A stretch of DNA of 64,000 nt from Cutibacterium granulosum (GCF_900186975.1 NZ_LT906441.1:806001-870000); one strand, 5' to 3'. Shown: positions 38,254-47,424, numbered from the stretch's first letter. The notes: generated from the letters alone by a model not told the origin. A program made the numbers and translations.

Positions 38254-38300
38254 AACACACCCGTGGGGTGGGGCCAGCTGCCCCACCCCACGGGTGTGTT
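38254..38300 (+). terminator. strong terminator of the transcarboxylase operon
   Basis: A perfect 20-base stem at 38254-38273 and 38281-38300 (AACACACCCGTGGGGTGGGG and its complement) encloses a 7-base loop and ends in TT. Confidence 0.9.
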
Positions 38301-38547
38301 CATGCCGTTGGTCAACGGTTTTCCGCAACAATGATGATCTGATTGGGGTTGCCTGTGCGGACCGTGGGTAGCAAGTCCACCAGACCATACGGGGAACCGG
38401 ATCCGGGCCACCATGCTGGGGGGCATCGAAGGACGGACTGCCGGACACAATGCTGCGACACACCGGGCACGGCACTGCGACCACAGCAGTGGGTGCCAGC
38501 CCCGCAGGAGGGCCGACACCCACGTGAGTGAGAGGTCATCGCATGGA

Positions 38548-40221
38548 TCAGCCGATGAGTACCGCCACGGACGGGTCGGCAAGGTCCAGGGCTGCCTGAC
38601 GTGCCTGCTGCGGACTGGGAGCTGCCAGCGCAGCCTCGGCGATTCGGCGGCACTGCCCTGCAGAGTGCAGTGCCAAGGCGGCCTTGACAGCGGTGATCTT
38701 GCCAGCCGCCATCGAGAGGGAACGTACCCCCAGACCAACGAGCACCAAGGCCAGCAGGGGATCTCCGGCCGCCTCCCCGCACACGCCGATGAGTCGATCC
38801 CCGGCGCCCTCACAGGTGGCACCGATGAGCTGGATCACCGCCGGCTGCCACGGCGTGAGCAGTTCGGCGAGCTCGCCCTGCAGACGGTCGGCTGCCATGC
38901 AGTACTGGGTGAGGTCGTTGGTGCCGATGGAGGCGAAATCCACTGGCTCGAGAACCTGCGCGGACCGCAGTGCGGTCGAGGGGACCTCGACCATGATGCC
39001 GACAGTCTTGATCCCAGCGGCGCGAGCCCGTTCGGCGAACCAGGTGGACTCGGCAGGGGTGGCGACCATCGGTGCCATGACGTAGGGGTCGCGTCCAGTC
39101 CGCTCAGCGGCCTCCGCCAGGGCTGCCAACTGGGTGTCGATGAGGTCGGTACGTACCTGGGACAGCCGCAGACCACGTCGACCCAACGCTGGATTGTCCT
39201 CCGGACCCAGATCGGCGAAGGCCAGCGGCTTGTCGGCACCGGCGTCCAGGGTACGGAAGACGACCTTGGCATCCTCGTCGAAAGTGTTGAGAACACTCGA
39301 GTAGGCCTCGACCTGTTCGTCCTGACTGGGCGCGTCGTGGCGATCCAGGAAGAGGAACTCGGTACGGAACAGGCCGACTCCTTCCGCCCCCTTGGACTTC
39401 GCGGTGGGGGCGTCGGACGAGCTGCCGATGTTGGCGAGCACCAACACCCGGGTGTCGTCACCAAGATGTGCCGGTCCTTCTGGAGCAGCGTCGAGCACGG
39501 CACGACGCTGCTCGGCGCGATCGCTGAGCTGGGTGACGGACTGCTCGTCGGGCTCGACGAGCACAGTGCCCGAGACTCCGTCGAGGGCCAACTCGGTGCC
39601 CGACTCGACCTCACGGATCCCTGGGCAGCGCACCACGGCGGGGATGCCGATCTGGGCGGCGAGAATTGCGGTGTGGCTGGTCGGGCCACCTGCAGCAGTG
39701 ACCAGGCCGCGTACCAGCTCGGGATCGAGGGTCGCGGTGTCGGCCGGGGCCAGATCCTCCGCCACCAGGATGACGGGGGAGTCGAAGGCGGGAACGCCCG
39801 GTTCGGGCAGCCCCTGCAGGACGGCCAGGGCCCGGTCGCGCACATTGTGCAGGTCGGTGACCCGCTCGGCCAGGTATCCGCCAGCAGCAGTGAGTTGGGC
39901 GCAGAAGTCGTCAATGGCGCCCCACAGGGCATGGGCCGGGCCGTCGCCCTCCTCGAGGTGGGTGCGCACGGAACTCGTCAGACCGGGGTCACGGGCCATC
40001 ATGGCAGTGGCCATGAGCACCCCGATGGCGGATGGATCAGCTTCCAGGGCACGTGCGTCGAGGCGGTCGGCAACCTTGCTGAGTGCAGCGGTCACCCTCG
40101 CCACGTCGTCGTCGGTGTCGCCCTTGGGATCACGTGCCGGTAGGCCAGGTGCTGGTTCAACGAGTAGTGCTGGAGCCTGGCCGATTCCGGCAGAGACTCC
40201 CAGACCAGAGAAAGTCTTCAT
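38548..40221 (-). CDS. ptsI: PTS enzyme I (phosphoenolpyruvate-protein phosphotransferase)
   Basis: A 557-residue cytoplasmic enzyme that takes phosphate from PEP and passes it to HPr, energising sugar uptake. The phosphohistidine domain has GGPTSHTAILAAQIGIPAVV with the active His. The PEP-binding barrel shows GVGLFRTEFLFL, the IGTNDLTQYCMAADR loop and the catalytic Cys in IGVCGEAAGDP. The ATG at 40221 is five bases after the HPr stop; an upstream in-frame start overlaps ptsH and was rejected. The order ptsH-ptsI is on the minus strand. Confidence 0.95.
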   Translation of the reverse strand: MKTFSGLGVSAGIGQAPALLVEPAPGLPARDPKGDTDDDVARVTAALSKVADRLDARALEADPSAIGVLMATAMMARDPGLTSSVRTHLEEGDGPAHALWGAIDDFCAQLTAAGGYLAERVTDLHNVRDRALAVLQGLPEPGVPAFDSPVILVAEDLAPADTATLDPELVRGLVTAAGGPTSHTAILAAQIGIPAVVRCPGIREVESGTELALDGVSGTVLVEPDEQSVTQLSDRAEQRRAVLDAAPEGPAHLGDDTRVLVLANIGSSSDAPTAKSKGAEGVGLFRTEFLFLDRHDAPSQDEQVEAYSSVLNTFDEDAKVVFRTLDAGADKPLAFADLGPEDNPALGRRGLRLSQVRTDLIDTQLAALAEAAERTGRDPYVMAPMVATPAESTWFAERARAAGIKTVGIMVEVPSTALRSAQVLEPVDFASIGTNDLTQYCMAADRLQGELAELLTPWQPAVIQLIGATCEGAGDRLIGVCGEAAGDPLLALVLVGLGVRSLSMAAGKITAVKAALALHSAGQCRRIAEAALAAPSPQQARQAALDLADPSVAVLIG

Positions 40222-40226
40222 GATGA

Positions 40227-40490
40227 TCAGGCGCTCGGAGTCTCGAGGGCGGTGCACAGGTTGGCAAGAACGTCGTCAGCGCCCTCGCCCTCGGCCGTGA
40301 GTTCCACGGTCTCACCCTTCTTGGCACCCAGACCCATCACCGAGAGGATGGAACGGGCATCCACGGGTTCCTCACCGGGGCGGCCAATGGTGACGGCCAG
40401 GCCAGATTTGGTGGCAGCCTGGACGAACATGGCGGCGGGGCGAGCGTGCAGGCCAGACTCGGCGGCGATGGTGGCGGTGCGACTGGGCAT
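40227..40490 (-). CDS. ptsH: PTS phosphocarrier protein HPr
   Basis: An 87-residue carrier that relays phosphate from enzyme I to sugar-specific EIIA proteins. His15 lies in ESGLHARPAAMFV, exactly at the family position. The regulatory serine region reads DARSILSVMGLGAKKG, so a serine corresponding to Ser46 of Firmicutes is present at 47. Whether it is phosphorylated in actinobacteria is unclear. CAGGAGG precedes the ATG by six bases. It heads the ptsHI operon and is divergent from gpmA across a 489-base gap. Confidence 0.95.
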   Translation of the reverse strand: MPSRTATIAAESGLHARPAAMFVQAATKSGLAVTIGRPGEEPVDARSILSVMGLGAKKGETVELTAEGEGADDVLANLCTALETPSA

Positions 40491-40630
40491 GAGTACCTCC
40501 TGCTGGAAGTCGGGACGTTCCCGACAACTTTTTTCAACACTCGACGATATCTCAGCCACTGGAAAAGGTGCATCCACCCCCGAAGAAATTGCACATACGT
40601 AACCGACCGACTCGTGTAACAGGTCAGCCC

Positions 40631-40682
40631 CGTGACCGACCAACCCTCCGTGACCGATCTGCCCCATGACCGGCCAGCCCCA
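40631..40682 (+). repeat. imperfect tandem repeats in the ptsH/gpmA gap
   Basis: CGTGACCGACCAACCCTC, CGTGACCGATCTGCCCC and CATGACCGGCCAGCCCC follow one another with a 17-18 base period. The gap 40491-40979 otherwise holds no gene; the repeats are candidate regulator sites. Confidence 0.45.
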
Positions 40683-40967
40683 GGGCCTCCGGCCAGAATC
40701 GTGGAGCTGGTGGGAGAGGTGGAGCTGAGGGAGAGGGCTTGACGACGTGGCCAGTAAGGACTCGAGGAACGCAACATCGCCGGATTGTTGCCCAGCCTGC
40801 GGGGACTGCTGGGGCGGGAAGCCACCAACCAGCGCCGGTCCGAGGGCAACGGTCCGAATCGGCGATCGGGTCGGACCGGGGAATCACACACGGTGGAGAC
40901 ATCGGTCATGGGAGATGAGTGCCGGAGGAAGGGGTGGGGATGTGCTGGGAACACGTGTGCGCGGCGG

Positions 40968-40973
40968 TAGGCT
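40968..40973 (+). promoter_or_regulatory. -10 box upstream of gpmA
   Basis: TAGGCT ends six bases before ATG 40980. GGAG lies in that gap but too close to the start to be a normal ribosome binding site, so a leaderless mRNA is likely. Confidence 0.5.
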
Positions 40974-40979
40974 GGAGTC

Positions 40980-41729
40980 ATGACATCCAAGCTCATCCTG
41001 CTCCGCCACGGCGAGAGCGAATGGAACTCAAAGAACCTCTTCACCGGCTGGGTGGACGTCGACCTCAACGAGAAGGGCGCGGGCGAGGCACGTCACGCTG
41101 CCGAGCTGCTCAAGCAGGAGAACCTGCTGCCCGACGTCGTCCACACCTCGCTGCTGCGTCGCGCCATCCACACTGCCTACCTCGCTCTGGACGGCTGCGA
41201 TCGCCACTGGATCCCGGTGCGTCGTTCCTGGCGTCTCAACGAGCGCCACTACGGTGCCCTGCAGGGCCTCAACAAGGCCGAGACCAAGGAGAAGTACGGC
41301 GACGATCAGTTCATGGCTTGGCGTCGTTCCTTCGACCAGCCGCCGCCCGTCATCGACAAGGATGGCGAGTGGAGCCAGTTCAACGACCCGCGCTACGCCG
41401 ACATCCCCTCCTCCCAGCGTCCGCTGACCGAGTGCCTCAAGGACGTCGTCGCCCGTATGATCCCGTACTTCGAGTCCGCCATCACCGACGACCTCAAGGC
41501 CGGTAGGACCGTCCTCGTCGCTGCCCACGGCAACTCGCTGCGTGCCCTCGTCAAGCACTTGGACGGTATCAGCGACGACGACATCGCCGGTGTCAACATC
41601 CCCACCGGCATCCCGCTGCTCTATGAGCTCGACGACGACTTCAAGCCGGTCATCAAGGGCGGGCGTTACCTCGACCCGGAGGCTGCTGCTGCTGGCGCCA
41701 AGGCCGTGGCGAACCAGGGCAACAAGTGA
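40980..41729 (+). CDS. gpmA: 2,3-bisphosphoglycerate-dependent phosphoglycerate mutase
   Basis: A 249-residue glycolytic enzyme interconverting 3- and 2-phosphoglycerate. The phosphohistidine His10 lies in [23 protein letters not shown] and [18 protein letters not shown] are the classic substrate-binding motifs, and the second catalytic His lies in [17 protein letters not shown]. The length matches the cofactor-dependent family. It is single, ending in a strong palindromic terminator convergent with the deacetylase gene. Confidence 0.96.
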   Translation: MTSKLILLRHGESEWNSKNLFTGWVDVDLNEKGAGEARHAAELLKQENLLPDVVHTSLLRRAIHTAYLALDGCDRHWIPVRRSWRLNERHYGALQGLNKAETKEKYGDDQFMAWRRSFDQPPPVIDKDGEWSQFNDPRYADIPSSQRPLTECLKDVVARMIPYFESAITDDLKAGRTVLVAAHGNSLRALVKHLDGISDDDIAGVNIPTGIPLLYELDDDFKPVIKGGRYLDPEAAAAGAKAVANQGNK

Positions 41730-41772
41730 GTCGTTCCTGACGACAGGTCCCTCGAGGGCCCGTGACAGGCAG

Positions 41773-41800
41773 AGGGGCCGTGCTGATCAGCACGGCCCCT
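41773..41800. terminator. bidirectional palindromic terminator after gpmA
   Basis: A perfect palindrome: AGGGGCCGTGCT, GATC, then its complement at 41789-41800. It is shared by the convergent gpmA and deacetylase genes. Confidence 0.85.
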
Positions 41801-41817
41801 CATGTGTACCTGTTTGA

Positions 41818-42975
41818 TCAGGCAATGACGCCCAGCTCGTATCCCTTGCTCTTGAGGTATTTCACCATTGCGGGAACGGACCTTGCAGTGACCTTCTTGT
41901 CCTCGGCATCGTGATTGAGGATGAGAAGCACGTTGGGGGTGCCGTACTCGGCGGCGGTCTCCTTGAGGTTCTGCACTACCTCGTCCGTACCGGTCAGCGG
42001 CTTGCCCTCGGCATCCTTGGACAGTGCGTTCCAGTCGATCCATGACATGTGGCGCTCGGACATCGCCGGATCGGCCGTCGACCAGCCCCGCCAGGACATG
42101 TGGCCCCCGGGGTTGCGCACCGCGCCGGTCGTGAATCCGGAACCCACGAACGATCGCATCTGGGCCATCGCGTAGTCGATGTCGCAGCCGATGTGGCTCT
42201 TCGAGGCTTCCCGGCCCGGGTACAGGTAGTCGTAGTCGTGGCTGTAGGAGTGGATCGCCAGGGCATTGCCCTGCTCCAGCATCTGGTTGAGCAGGCTCTT
42301 GTCCACCTCACCCATGTGGGAGGAGATCGTGAAGAACGTTGCCCTGCCTCCGGAGCTCTTGAGGCCCCTGAGCACCTGCGGGGTGCGCTGGCTGGGGCCA
42401 TCGTCAAAGGTGAGGAAGGCGATCCTCTTGTTCTTGGGCTGGGTCTGGGGCTTGAGCATCCAGTCGTGCACGGTCTTCGCCGCATAGACGTGCCCCTCGG
42501 CCGCCTTGCCGTGATTGGTCCCCGGGATGAGTGCCGGAAGGTTGGGGACCACGGCACCGGATGCCTTGAGTGGTGTGCCGGCGGCGGGCGGTGCGGCACA
42601 CGTGGGTTTCGTCACGGCCTTCCCGGCTCCGGGGTACCCGGCGTACTTCGTTGCTGGGGCGGGGGTGGGGGATGCAGAAGGTGTGGGAGTTGCGGTGGGG
42701 GTCGTCAAGGTGGTGGCCGATGGGGTCGCTCCCCCGGGGGCTGTCGATGAGGTACTCGCGGTGTGCTTGTCTCCGGAATGGGTGACATCAGCAGCATCTG
42801 GTGAGGCGCATGCCGTCAGGCAGGTGGCCAGACCAGCCAAGATCGTCAGGCCGATCGTTGCTCGGGAACCGTGCCGCGACTTGACCTGCCGCTGTGAACG
42901 GGTGGCGTCGCTGGTCGGTCCGCAGGACGAATCGTGGGCGGTGTGGACGTCACCGTCGCGGCTGATGATGGGCAT
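41818..42975 (-). CDS. polysaccharide deacetylase lipoprotein (NodB domain)
   Basis: A 385-residue exported protein. A long hydrophilic N-terminus of about 38 residues precedes a hydrophobic stretch ending in the lipobox LTAC, so a lipid anchor is likely. A Thr/Pro/Ala-rich linker follows (around 60-110). The NodB-type catalytic domain starts near residue 175 with the metal and catalytic Asp pair in FLTFDDGPSQRTP, continues with AIHSYSHDYDYL, and ends with VLLILNHDA. Members remove acetyl groups from peptidoglycan or cell-surface glycans. The specific polymer is unknown. GGGAAAGGTG precedes the ATG. Confidence 0.88.
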   Translation of the reverse strand: MPIISRDGDVHTAHDSSCGPTSDATRSQRQVKSRHGSRATIGLTILAGLATCLTACASPDAADVTHSGDKHTASTSSTAPGGATPSATTLTTPTATPTPSASPTPAPATKYAGYPGAGKAVTKPTCAAPPAAGTPLKASGAVVPNLPALIPGTNHGKAAEGHVYAAKTVHDWMLKPQTQPKNKRIAFLTFDDGPSQRTPQVLRGLKSSGGRATFFTISSHMGEVDKSLLNQMLEQGNALAIHSYSHDYDYLYPGREASKSHIGCDIDYAMAQMRSFVGSGFTTGAVRNPGGHMSWRGWSTADPAMSERHMSWIDWNALSKDAEGKPLTGTDEVVQNLKETAAEYGTPNVLLILNHDAEDKKVTARSVPAMVKYLKSKGYELGVIA

Positions 42976-43032
42976 GTGTGTGCACCTTTCCCAGATGATC
43001 GACAGTCAGGGGTCACAGTACTCAGGAAGAGC

Positions 43033-43057
43033 GACGGAGCCCCTGGGGCTCGCCGTC
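43033..43057 (-). terminator. hairpin downstream of phoU
   Basis: GACGG-AGCCCC and GGGGCT-CG-CCGTC form an 11-pair stem with a one-base loop and a 2-base bulge, 110 bases after the phoU stop. No U-run. Confidence 0.4.
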
Positions 43058-43166
43058 ACTGGTCAGGCGGAATCGCGCGGGGCGTAGCCATGAATCTGCC
43101 AGGAACGGGACGCCACAACCCATGAACTGCCGGGACAGTGTCATCGGAGGGCAGGGGGCCAGGACC

Positions 43167-43835
43167 TCAGAAGGAGGATGGCCAGTTCTCGCCTTCCGGG
43201 GCCTCGCCGGTGACGATGTAGATCGTGCGAGCCCCCATGGCGACAGCGTGATCGGCAATGCGTTCGTAGTACCGGCCGAGCAGGGCGGTGTCAACGGCCT
43301 TCTCCACGCCGTACTCCCAGTCGTCGCTCAGCAGCAGGTGGAACTGGTCGCTGCGCAGTTCGTCCATCTTGGAGTCGGCGGTGGCCAGACCGGCGGCAGC
43401 CTCGGCGTCGCGGTTCTCCAAGGTGGTGATGGCCGTGGCGATCATGGAGTCGGCGGTCTCGGCCATCTGCTTGATCTGGTCGGCGACCGGCTCGGGGGCA
43501 GCCACCTCGGGGTAACGCAGCCGGGCGATCTTGGCGATGTGTGCGGCGAGATCGCCCATGCGGTCCAGGGAGTAGCTCATGCGCAGCACGGCGACGACGG
43601 TACGCAGTTCACCAGCCACGGGGGCCTGACGAGCCAGGAGCTGGAAGGAGCGCTGCTCGATCTCCTTGGTGAGCTCGTCGATGCGGGCGTCGCCACTGAT
43701 GACCCGCTCGGCGACGGTGAGGTCGGCGGTGACGAGGGCAGTGGTGGCGTCCTGGACGGCAGTGCGGACCAGACCGGCAACGGTCACGATCAGCTCAGTC
43801 GTCGCATTGAGTTCGTCACGGTAACTGTCGCGCAT
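43167..43835 (-). CDS. phoU: phosphate regulator PhoU
   Basis: A 222-residue all-helical cytoplasmic protein with two three-helix repeats, each with a metal-binding motif: ERVISGDARIDELTKEIE in the first, and ERIADHAVAMG in the second (with DRMGDLAAHI in between). PhoU links phosphate transporters to the phosphate-sensing kinase and restrains it when phosphate is plentiful. The ATG at 43835 follows GGAAAGGG and gives MRDSYRDEL, the usual beginning; the frame is open upstream. It is divergent from the SenX3-like kinase, the typical actinobacterial arrangement. Confidence 0.95.
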   Translation of the reverse strand: MRDSYRDELNATTELIVTVAGLVRTAVQDATTALVTADLTVAERVISGDARIDELTKEIEQRSFQLLARQAPVAGELRTVVAVLRMSYSLDRMGDLAAHIAKIARLRYPEVAAPEPVADQIKQMAETADSMIATAITTLENRDAEAAAGLATADSKMDELRSDQFHLLLSDDWEYGVEKAVDTALLGRYYERIADHAVAMGARTIYIVTGEAPEGENWPSSF

Positions 43836-44009
43836 GGTGAAGGCCCTTTCCTTCGTGAGACATCCATCCTCGTAAAGCGTAGTTCGTCCGAGAACCATTT
43901 CGCATACTGCAGTTGAGGAATGAATGAATGTTCAGTTAACGGGAGGAGACGTTGCTCGCGTTGCCCGGTCCCACACCCGGTGGAGTCGTGTGGTGACGGC
44001 AGACTCCCA

Positions 44010-44015
44010 TATGAT
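44010..44015 (+). promoter_or_regulatory. -10 box for leaderless histidine kinase transcript
   Basis: TATGAT ends six bases before GTG 44022, with no ribosome binding site. Confidence 0.55.
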
Positions 44016-44021
44016 CGGACC

Positions 44022-45239
44022 GTGGACGTTGCGTTGTCAGGGGTTGTCGGGCTCGTGCTGGGCGGGCTCCTCACGTGGCTCATCCTGCATGCGGTGGAAC
44101 GATCACGTCACCCGATCGACACCTTGGCGACAGACATCGAGGTCATGGTCGTCACCCCAGAACTCAAACGAGCCCTGGCCCAGGTGGGCGGGGCGGCAGC
44201 CGTCATCGGCCCACATGACGAGGTGCTGCACTCCACCGTCTCGGCCCGGTCGATGAACATCGTTCGAGGTTCGCGCATCATCGAGGAGACCGTCTTGGAA
44301 ATCGTGCGGGAGAGCAGGCAGCGCTCAACGGAGCTGTGCCGTGACATCGACGTCCCCGGCACGGCCACCGGACGCACTGCCCAACACCTCACGGTGCGCG
44401 TCGGCCCGCTGGACGCACACGGCAACATCGTCCTCGTCGTCGACGATCGTGCCCCGTTGTTGCGCGTGGAACAGACCCGACGGGACTTCGTCGCCAACAT
44501 CAGTCACGAACTCAAGACCCCCATTGGCGCCATCGCAATCCTCTCGGAGGCCGTGGAGGGTGCCGCCGATGATCCTGAGGCGGTGCGACACTTCGCCGGG
44601 CGGCTCAACAAGGAGACTGTCCGAGTCTCCGAGATGGTCTCGCAGATCATCAACCTCTCCCGGCTGCAGTCCGATCAGCCGACGATGACTCCACAGCAGG
44701 TTGACGTCTGCCACGTCCTTGCCGATGCCGTGGAACGCAATCGGGAACTGGCGGACAGCCGCGAGGTCAACCTCGTCGTCAAGGCCGAGCCCGATCTGGA
44801 GATCCAGGGCGATCCTGCCCAGCTCATCGACGCCGTCTCCAACCTCATCCACAATGCCATCGTCTACTCCAACCCTCGGGCGAGGGTGGCGGTGAGTTCG
44901 CGACTGGTGCACGACGTGGACGGCGATCGTGCCGACATCGCGGTTGCCGACAACGGCATCGGCATCACCGACGAGGACCAGAGACGCATCTTCGAGCGGT
45001 TCTACCGCGTCGACTACGCCCGTAGCAGGGACAACGGCGGCACCGGCCTGGGGTTGTCGTTGGTCAAACACATTGCCCAGGCGCACGGCGGTTCGGTGGA
45101 CGTGTGGAGCAAGGTCGGCCAGGGATCCACCTTCACCCTCTCCATCCCGCTGCCCAGCCTCGAGTTCGACGACGGGGACCCTGTTGACCTCGCCGGAGCT
45201 CACGACTCATCAATCACCAGCAAGAAGGATCAGTCATGA
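44022..45239 (+). CDS. SenX3/PhoR-like phosphate-sensing histidine kinase
   Basis: A 405-residue sensor kinase with a single hydrophobic helix at residues 6-23, a PAS-like region (about 50-145), then HisKA with phosphoacceptor His162 in FVANISHELKTPIGAI. The HATPase_c domain includes an N-box (LIHNAIVYS), VADNGIGITDEDQRRIFERF and GGTGLGLSLVKHIAQAHGG. Organisation and neighbours (phoU, OmpR-type regulator) match SenX3 of actinobacteria, which controls phosphate starvation genes. The GTG start is supported by TATGAT six bases upstream; the in-frame extension is not conserved. Its stop overlaps the regulator start by four bases. Confidence 0.93.
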   Translation: MDVALSGVVGLVLGGLLTWLILHAVERSRHPIDTLATDIEVMVVTPELKRALAQVGGAAAVIGPHDEVLHSTVSARSMNIVRGSRIIEETVLEIVRESRQRSTELCRDIDVPGTATGRTAQHLTVRVGPLDAHGNIVLVVDDRAPLLRVEQTRRDFVANISHELKTPIGAIAILSEAVEGAADDPEAVRHFAGRLNKETVRVSEMVSQIINLSRLQSDQPTMTPQQVDVCHVLADAVERNRELADSREVNLVVKAEPDLEIQGDPAQLIDAVSNLIHNAIVYSNPRARVAVSSRLVHDVDGDRADIAVADNGIGITDEDQRRIFERFYRVDYARSRDNGGTGLGLSLVKHIAQAHGGSVDVWSKVGQGSTFTLSIPLPSLEFDDGDPVDLAGAHDSSITSKKDQS

Positions 45240-45913
45240 CCCGAGTACTCATCATCGAGGACGAGGAGTCCTACCGTGAGGCCACCGCCTTCATGCTCCG
45301 TCAGGAGGGGTTCGAGGTTGTCGAGGCCGAGGACGGGCGAGCCGGCCTGTCCGAGTTCGACCACAACGGTGCCGACATCGTGCTGCTGGACCTCATGATG
45401 CCCGGCATACCGGGTACCGAGGTGTGCCGTCAGCTGCGGCAGCGCAGTTCGGTGGGCATCATCATGGTCACCGCGCGTGACTCCGAGATCGACAAGGTCG
45501 TCGGGCTGGAGCTCGGTGCCGACGACTACGTCACCAAGCCGTTCAGCCATCGTGAACTCGTGGCCCGTATCCGCGCCGTGCTGCGTCGCGGCTCGGAGTC
45601 CGAGGAGTCTCCCGACATCCTCCAGGGGTCCGGGGTGCGCATGGACGTCGAGCGTCACGAGGTGAGCGTCTCCGGCAAACCGGTGAAGTTGGCCCTCAAG
45701 GAGTTCGAGCTGCTCGAGGTGCTGCTGCGCAATGTGGGACGAGTCATGACCCGCGCCCAGCTCATCGATCGCATCTGGGGCGTCGACTACGTGGGTGACA
45801 CCAAGACCCTTGACGTCCACGTCAAGCGACTGCGCGCCAAGATCGAGGACAATCCCTCCCACCCCCGGCACATCATCACGGTGCGCGGTCTGGGCTACAA
45901 GTACGACGACTGA
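45236..45913 (+). CDS. RegX3/PhoP-like response regulator (OmpR family)
   Basis: A 225-residue transcription factor. The receiver domain has the acidic pocket IIEDEE, phosphoacceptor Asp52 in VLLDLMMPG and the switch lysine in DDYVTKPFSHREL. The winged-helix DNA-binding domain (about 130-225) carries LKEFELLEVLLRNVGRVMTR and VDVHVKRLRAKI-like text ending in VRGLGYKYDD. It is co-translated with the kinase (ATGA). Its 3' end overlaps that of the convergent glycosyltransferase by 19 bases. A likely target is the PHO-box-like repeat upstream of the phosphate transporter. Confidence 0.95.
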   Translation: MTRVLIIEDEESYREATAFMLRQEGFEVVEAEDGRAGLSEFDHNGADIVLLDLMMPGIPGTEVCRQLRQRSSVGIIMVTARDSEIDKVVGLELGADDYVTKPFSHRELVARIRAVLRRGSESEESPDILQGSGVRMDVERHEVSVSGKPVKLALKEFELLEVLLRNVGRVMTRAQLIDRIWGVDYVGDTKTLDVHVKRLRAKIEDNPSHPRHIITVRGLGYKYDD

Positions 45914-47082
45914 GCCGAGGAACGCCTGGTCACCAGTGCCCCGACGAGCACGACGAGAGCCAGGACGGGCAGGATGTCACCGGTCCACGCCACAGCGGGG
46001 GACAGTGGATCGTACCCGAGTGGGAGTGCGATGATGCGAGCCAGGTACAACGGTCCGGCCAGCGCCACGGGGGCTGCCAGGCACGTCATGACGATGCTCA
46101 GGCGTCGTGGTAGCACCCGAGCTGCCCACACCGCGATGAACGGCAGCCACACCCAGTGGTGGTTCCACGAGACCGGGGAGATGAGCAGCATCACGGTCGC
46201 CGACACGGCAACCGTGGTCACCAGGTCGTCGGAGCGGCGGGCCTCGTCGAGGTGCCTGGGCAGCAGCAGCCAGCCGGCGACGATGACAGCGAGGCCCAGC
46301 AGTACCCACAGGGCACTGCGCACGGTCGTGGGGCAGTGACGCCAGAGCACCCCGTTCACGGATGCGTTGGCCGGGTAGTCGAGTCCGCCGACGCGCCCGG
46401 TGTCCCACATGAGATCGGTCCAGTACTCCTGCGAGGTGCCCGGTAACAGCAGCCACCCGATGGCGATCGATGCAAGGAATCCGGTTGCCATGCCTGCCAG
46501 GTGCGCCCAGTCGTGGCGACGCAGGGCAGGTAGCCCGAGTGCCAACGGGGTGAGCTTGCACCCGCCGCACAGACCAATGGCGAACCCTCCCCAGAATCGG
46601 CGGTCAGTGGTCAGCCCCAGCAGGCAGACGGCCATGAGGATGATGTTGATCTGGCCCTTGGCGATCGTCTCCCAGAACGGGTTGAGGATCACCAGGGCGA
46701 TGGCCCAGCACGGCAGGTGGAACGCGACTCGACGTGCCTTCCCGATCGGTGCCGTGGGCAGGAGGCCAAGGCGCGATGCGCGTTGACAACTCAGGGTGAC
46801 GGTTGCACAGGACAGTGCCGTCATGACGAGCCATGCTCCGTGCTCGGTCATGGGTGCCATCCACGAGAGGATCAGGGCAGCAAATGGTGGATAGGTGAAC
46901 AGGAGGTGGCCAGGGGCAAAGTGGTACAGCGGTGTGCCGTTGATGAGGGCCTGTGCTCCCTCGTGGTAGACGTTGGAGTCCACCGGTTCAACGGGGGAGC
47001 CCAGGGCAAAGACGCAGAACAGGACGATGATCACCGCGCCTGCTGAGATCGCTGTCGTCCGCAGGGAGGATGAGGACTCCAT
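45895..47082 (-). CDS. GT87-family (DUF2029) mannosyltransferase-like membrane protein
   Basis: An approximately 395-residue polytopic protein with nine to eleven hydrophobic segments. It resembles the GT-C/GT87 enzymes such as mycobacterial PimE, which add mannose from polyprenyl phosphomannose to lipids outside the membrane. Features are the first extracytoplasmic loop with VEPVDSNVYHEGAQAL (acidic residue expected to be catalytic), FTYPPFAALIL, NPFWETIAKGQINIIL and SPVSWNHHWVWLP. The start is uncertain: ATG 47082, ATG 47139 or TTG 47172 are all in frame. 47082 places the first helix right at the N-terminus and lies downstream of a plausible promoter. Confidence 0.8.
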   Translation of the reverse strand: MESSSSLRTTAISAGAVIIVLFCVFALGSPVEPVDSNVYHEGAQALINGTPLYHFAPGHLLFTYPPFAALILSWMAPMTEHGAWLVMTALSCATVTLSCQRASRLGLLPTAPIGKARRVAFHLPCWAIALVILNPFWETIAKGQINIILMAVCLLGLTTDRRFWGGFAIGLCGGCKLTPLALGLPALRRHDWAHLAGMATGFLASIAIGWLLLPGTSQEYWTDLMWDTGRVGGLDYPANASVNGVLWRHCPTTVRSALWVLLGLAVIVAGWLLLPRHLDEARRSDDLVTTVAVSATVMLLISPVSWNHHWVWLPFIAVWAARVLPRRLSIVMTCLAAPVALAGPLYLARIIALPLGYDPLSPAVAWTGDILPVLALVVLVGALVTRRSSAQSSYL

Positions 47083-47142
47083 TTCTGATGTGCCAGCCTC
47101 TCGGATTCGTGTTCTGGTGGCAGCTGTCGCCGACCACATCGG

Positions 47143-47172
47143 ATCGTATGTGCCAGGTATGGGTTTGACCAA
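47143..47172 (-). promoter_or_regulatory. promoter of the GT87-like gene
   Basis: On the minus strand TTGGTC (47172-47167) and TACGAT (47148-47143) are 18 bases apart. If used, transcription starts near 47136, favouring the ATG at 47082. Confidence 0.45.
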
Positions 47173-47207
47173 CGTCTGGGAGAGTACTTGACGTGTGGTG
47201 CTGCCCT

Positions 47208-47220
47208 CCCCCCCCCCCCC
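47208..47220. repeat. homopolymeric C tract (13 C)
   Basis: Thirteen consecutive C residues, preceded by CCCT, in the divergent region between the GT87-like gene and carD. Such tracts are prone to slippage. Confidence 0.9.
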
Positions 47221-47319
47221 GATGGAGCGTCGACCGTCGGCGTCGGGGCCAGCGTGGACGGGGTCTCCGGCGGTCTGTGGTGGCCCGAACTGCCGGAGTG
47301 ATGGGTGGCGGCGCTGCCC

Positions 47320-47348
47320 TTGACGTGCTGCCCGGCCCCAGGTATAGG
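47320..47348 (+). promoter_or_regulatory. carD promoter
   Basis: TTGACG (47320-47325) and TATAGG (47343-47348) are separated by 17 bases, close to the sigma-70-type consensus. A second -10-like TAGAAT is at 47396-47401. The ATG of carD is at 47425. Confidence 0.65.
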
Positions 47349-47424
47349 GTGACAGTGAGTGTGATCATGAGAATGCCCCTTTCTGTGTTCAGTGGTAGAA
47401 TCACCTGTGGAAGGGGTTGCATAC

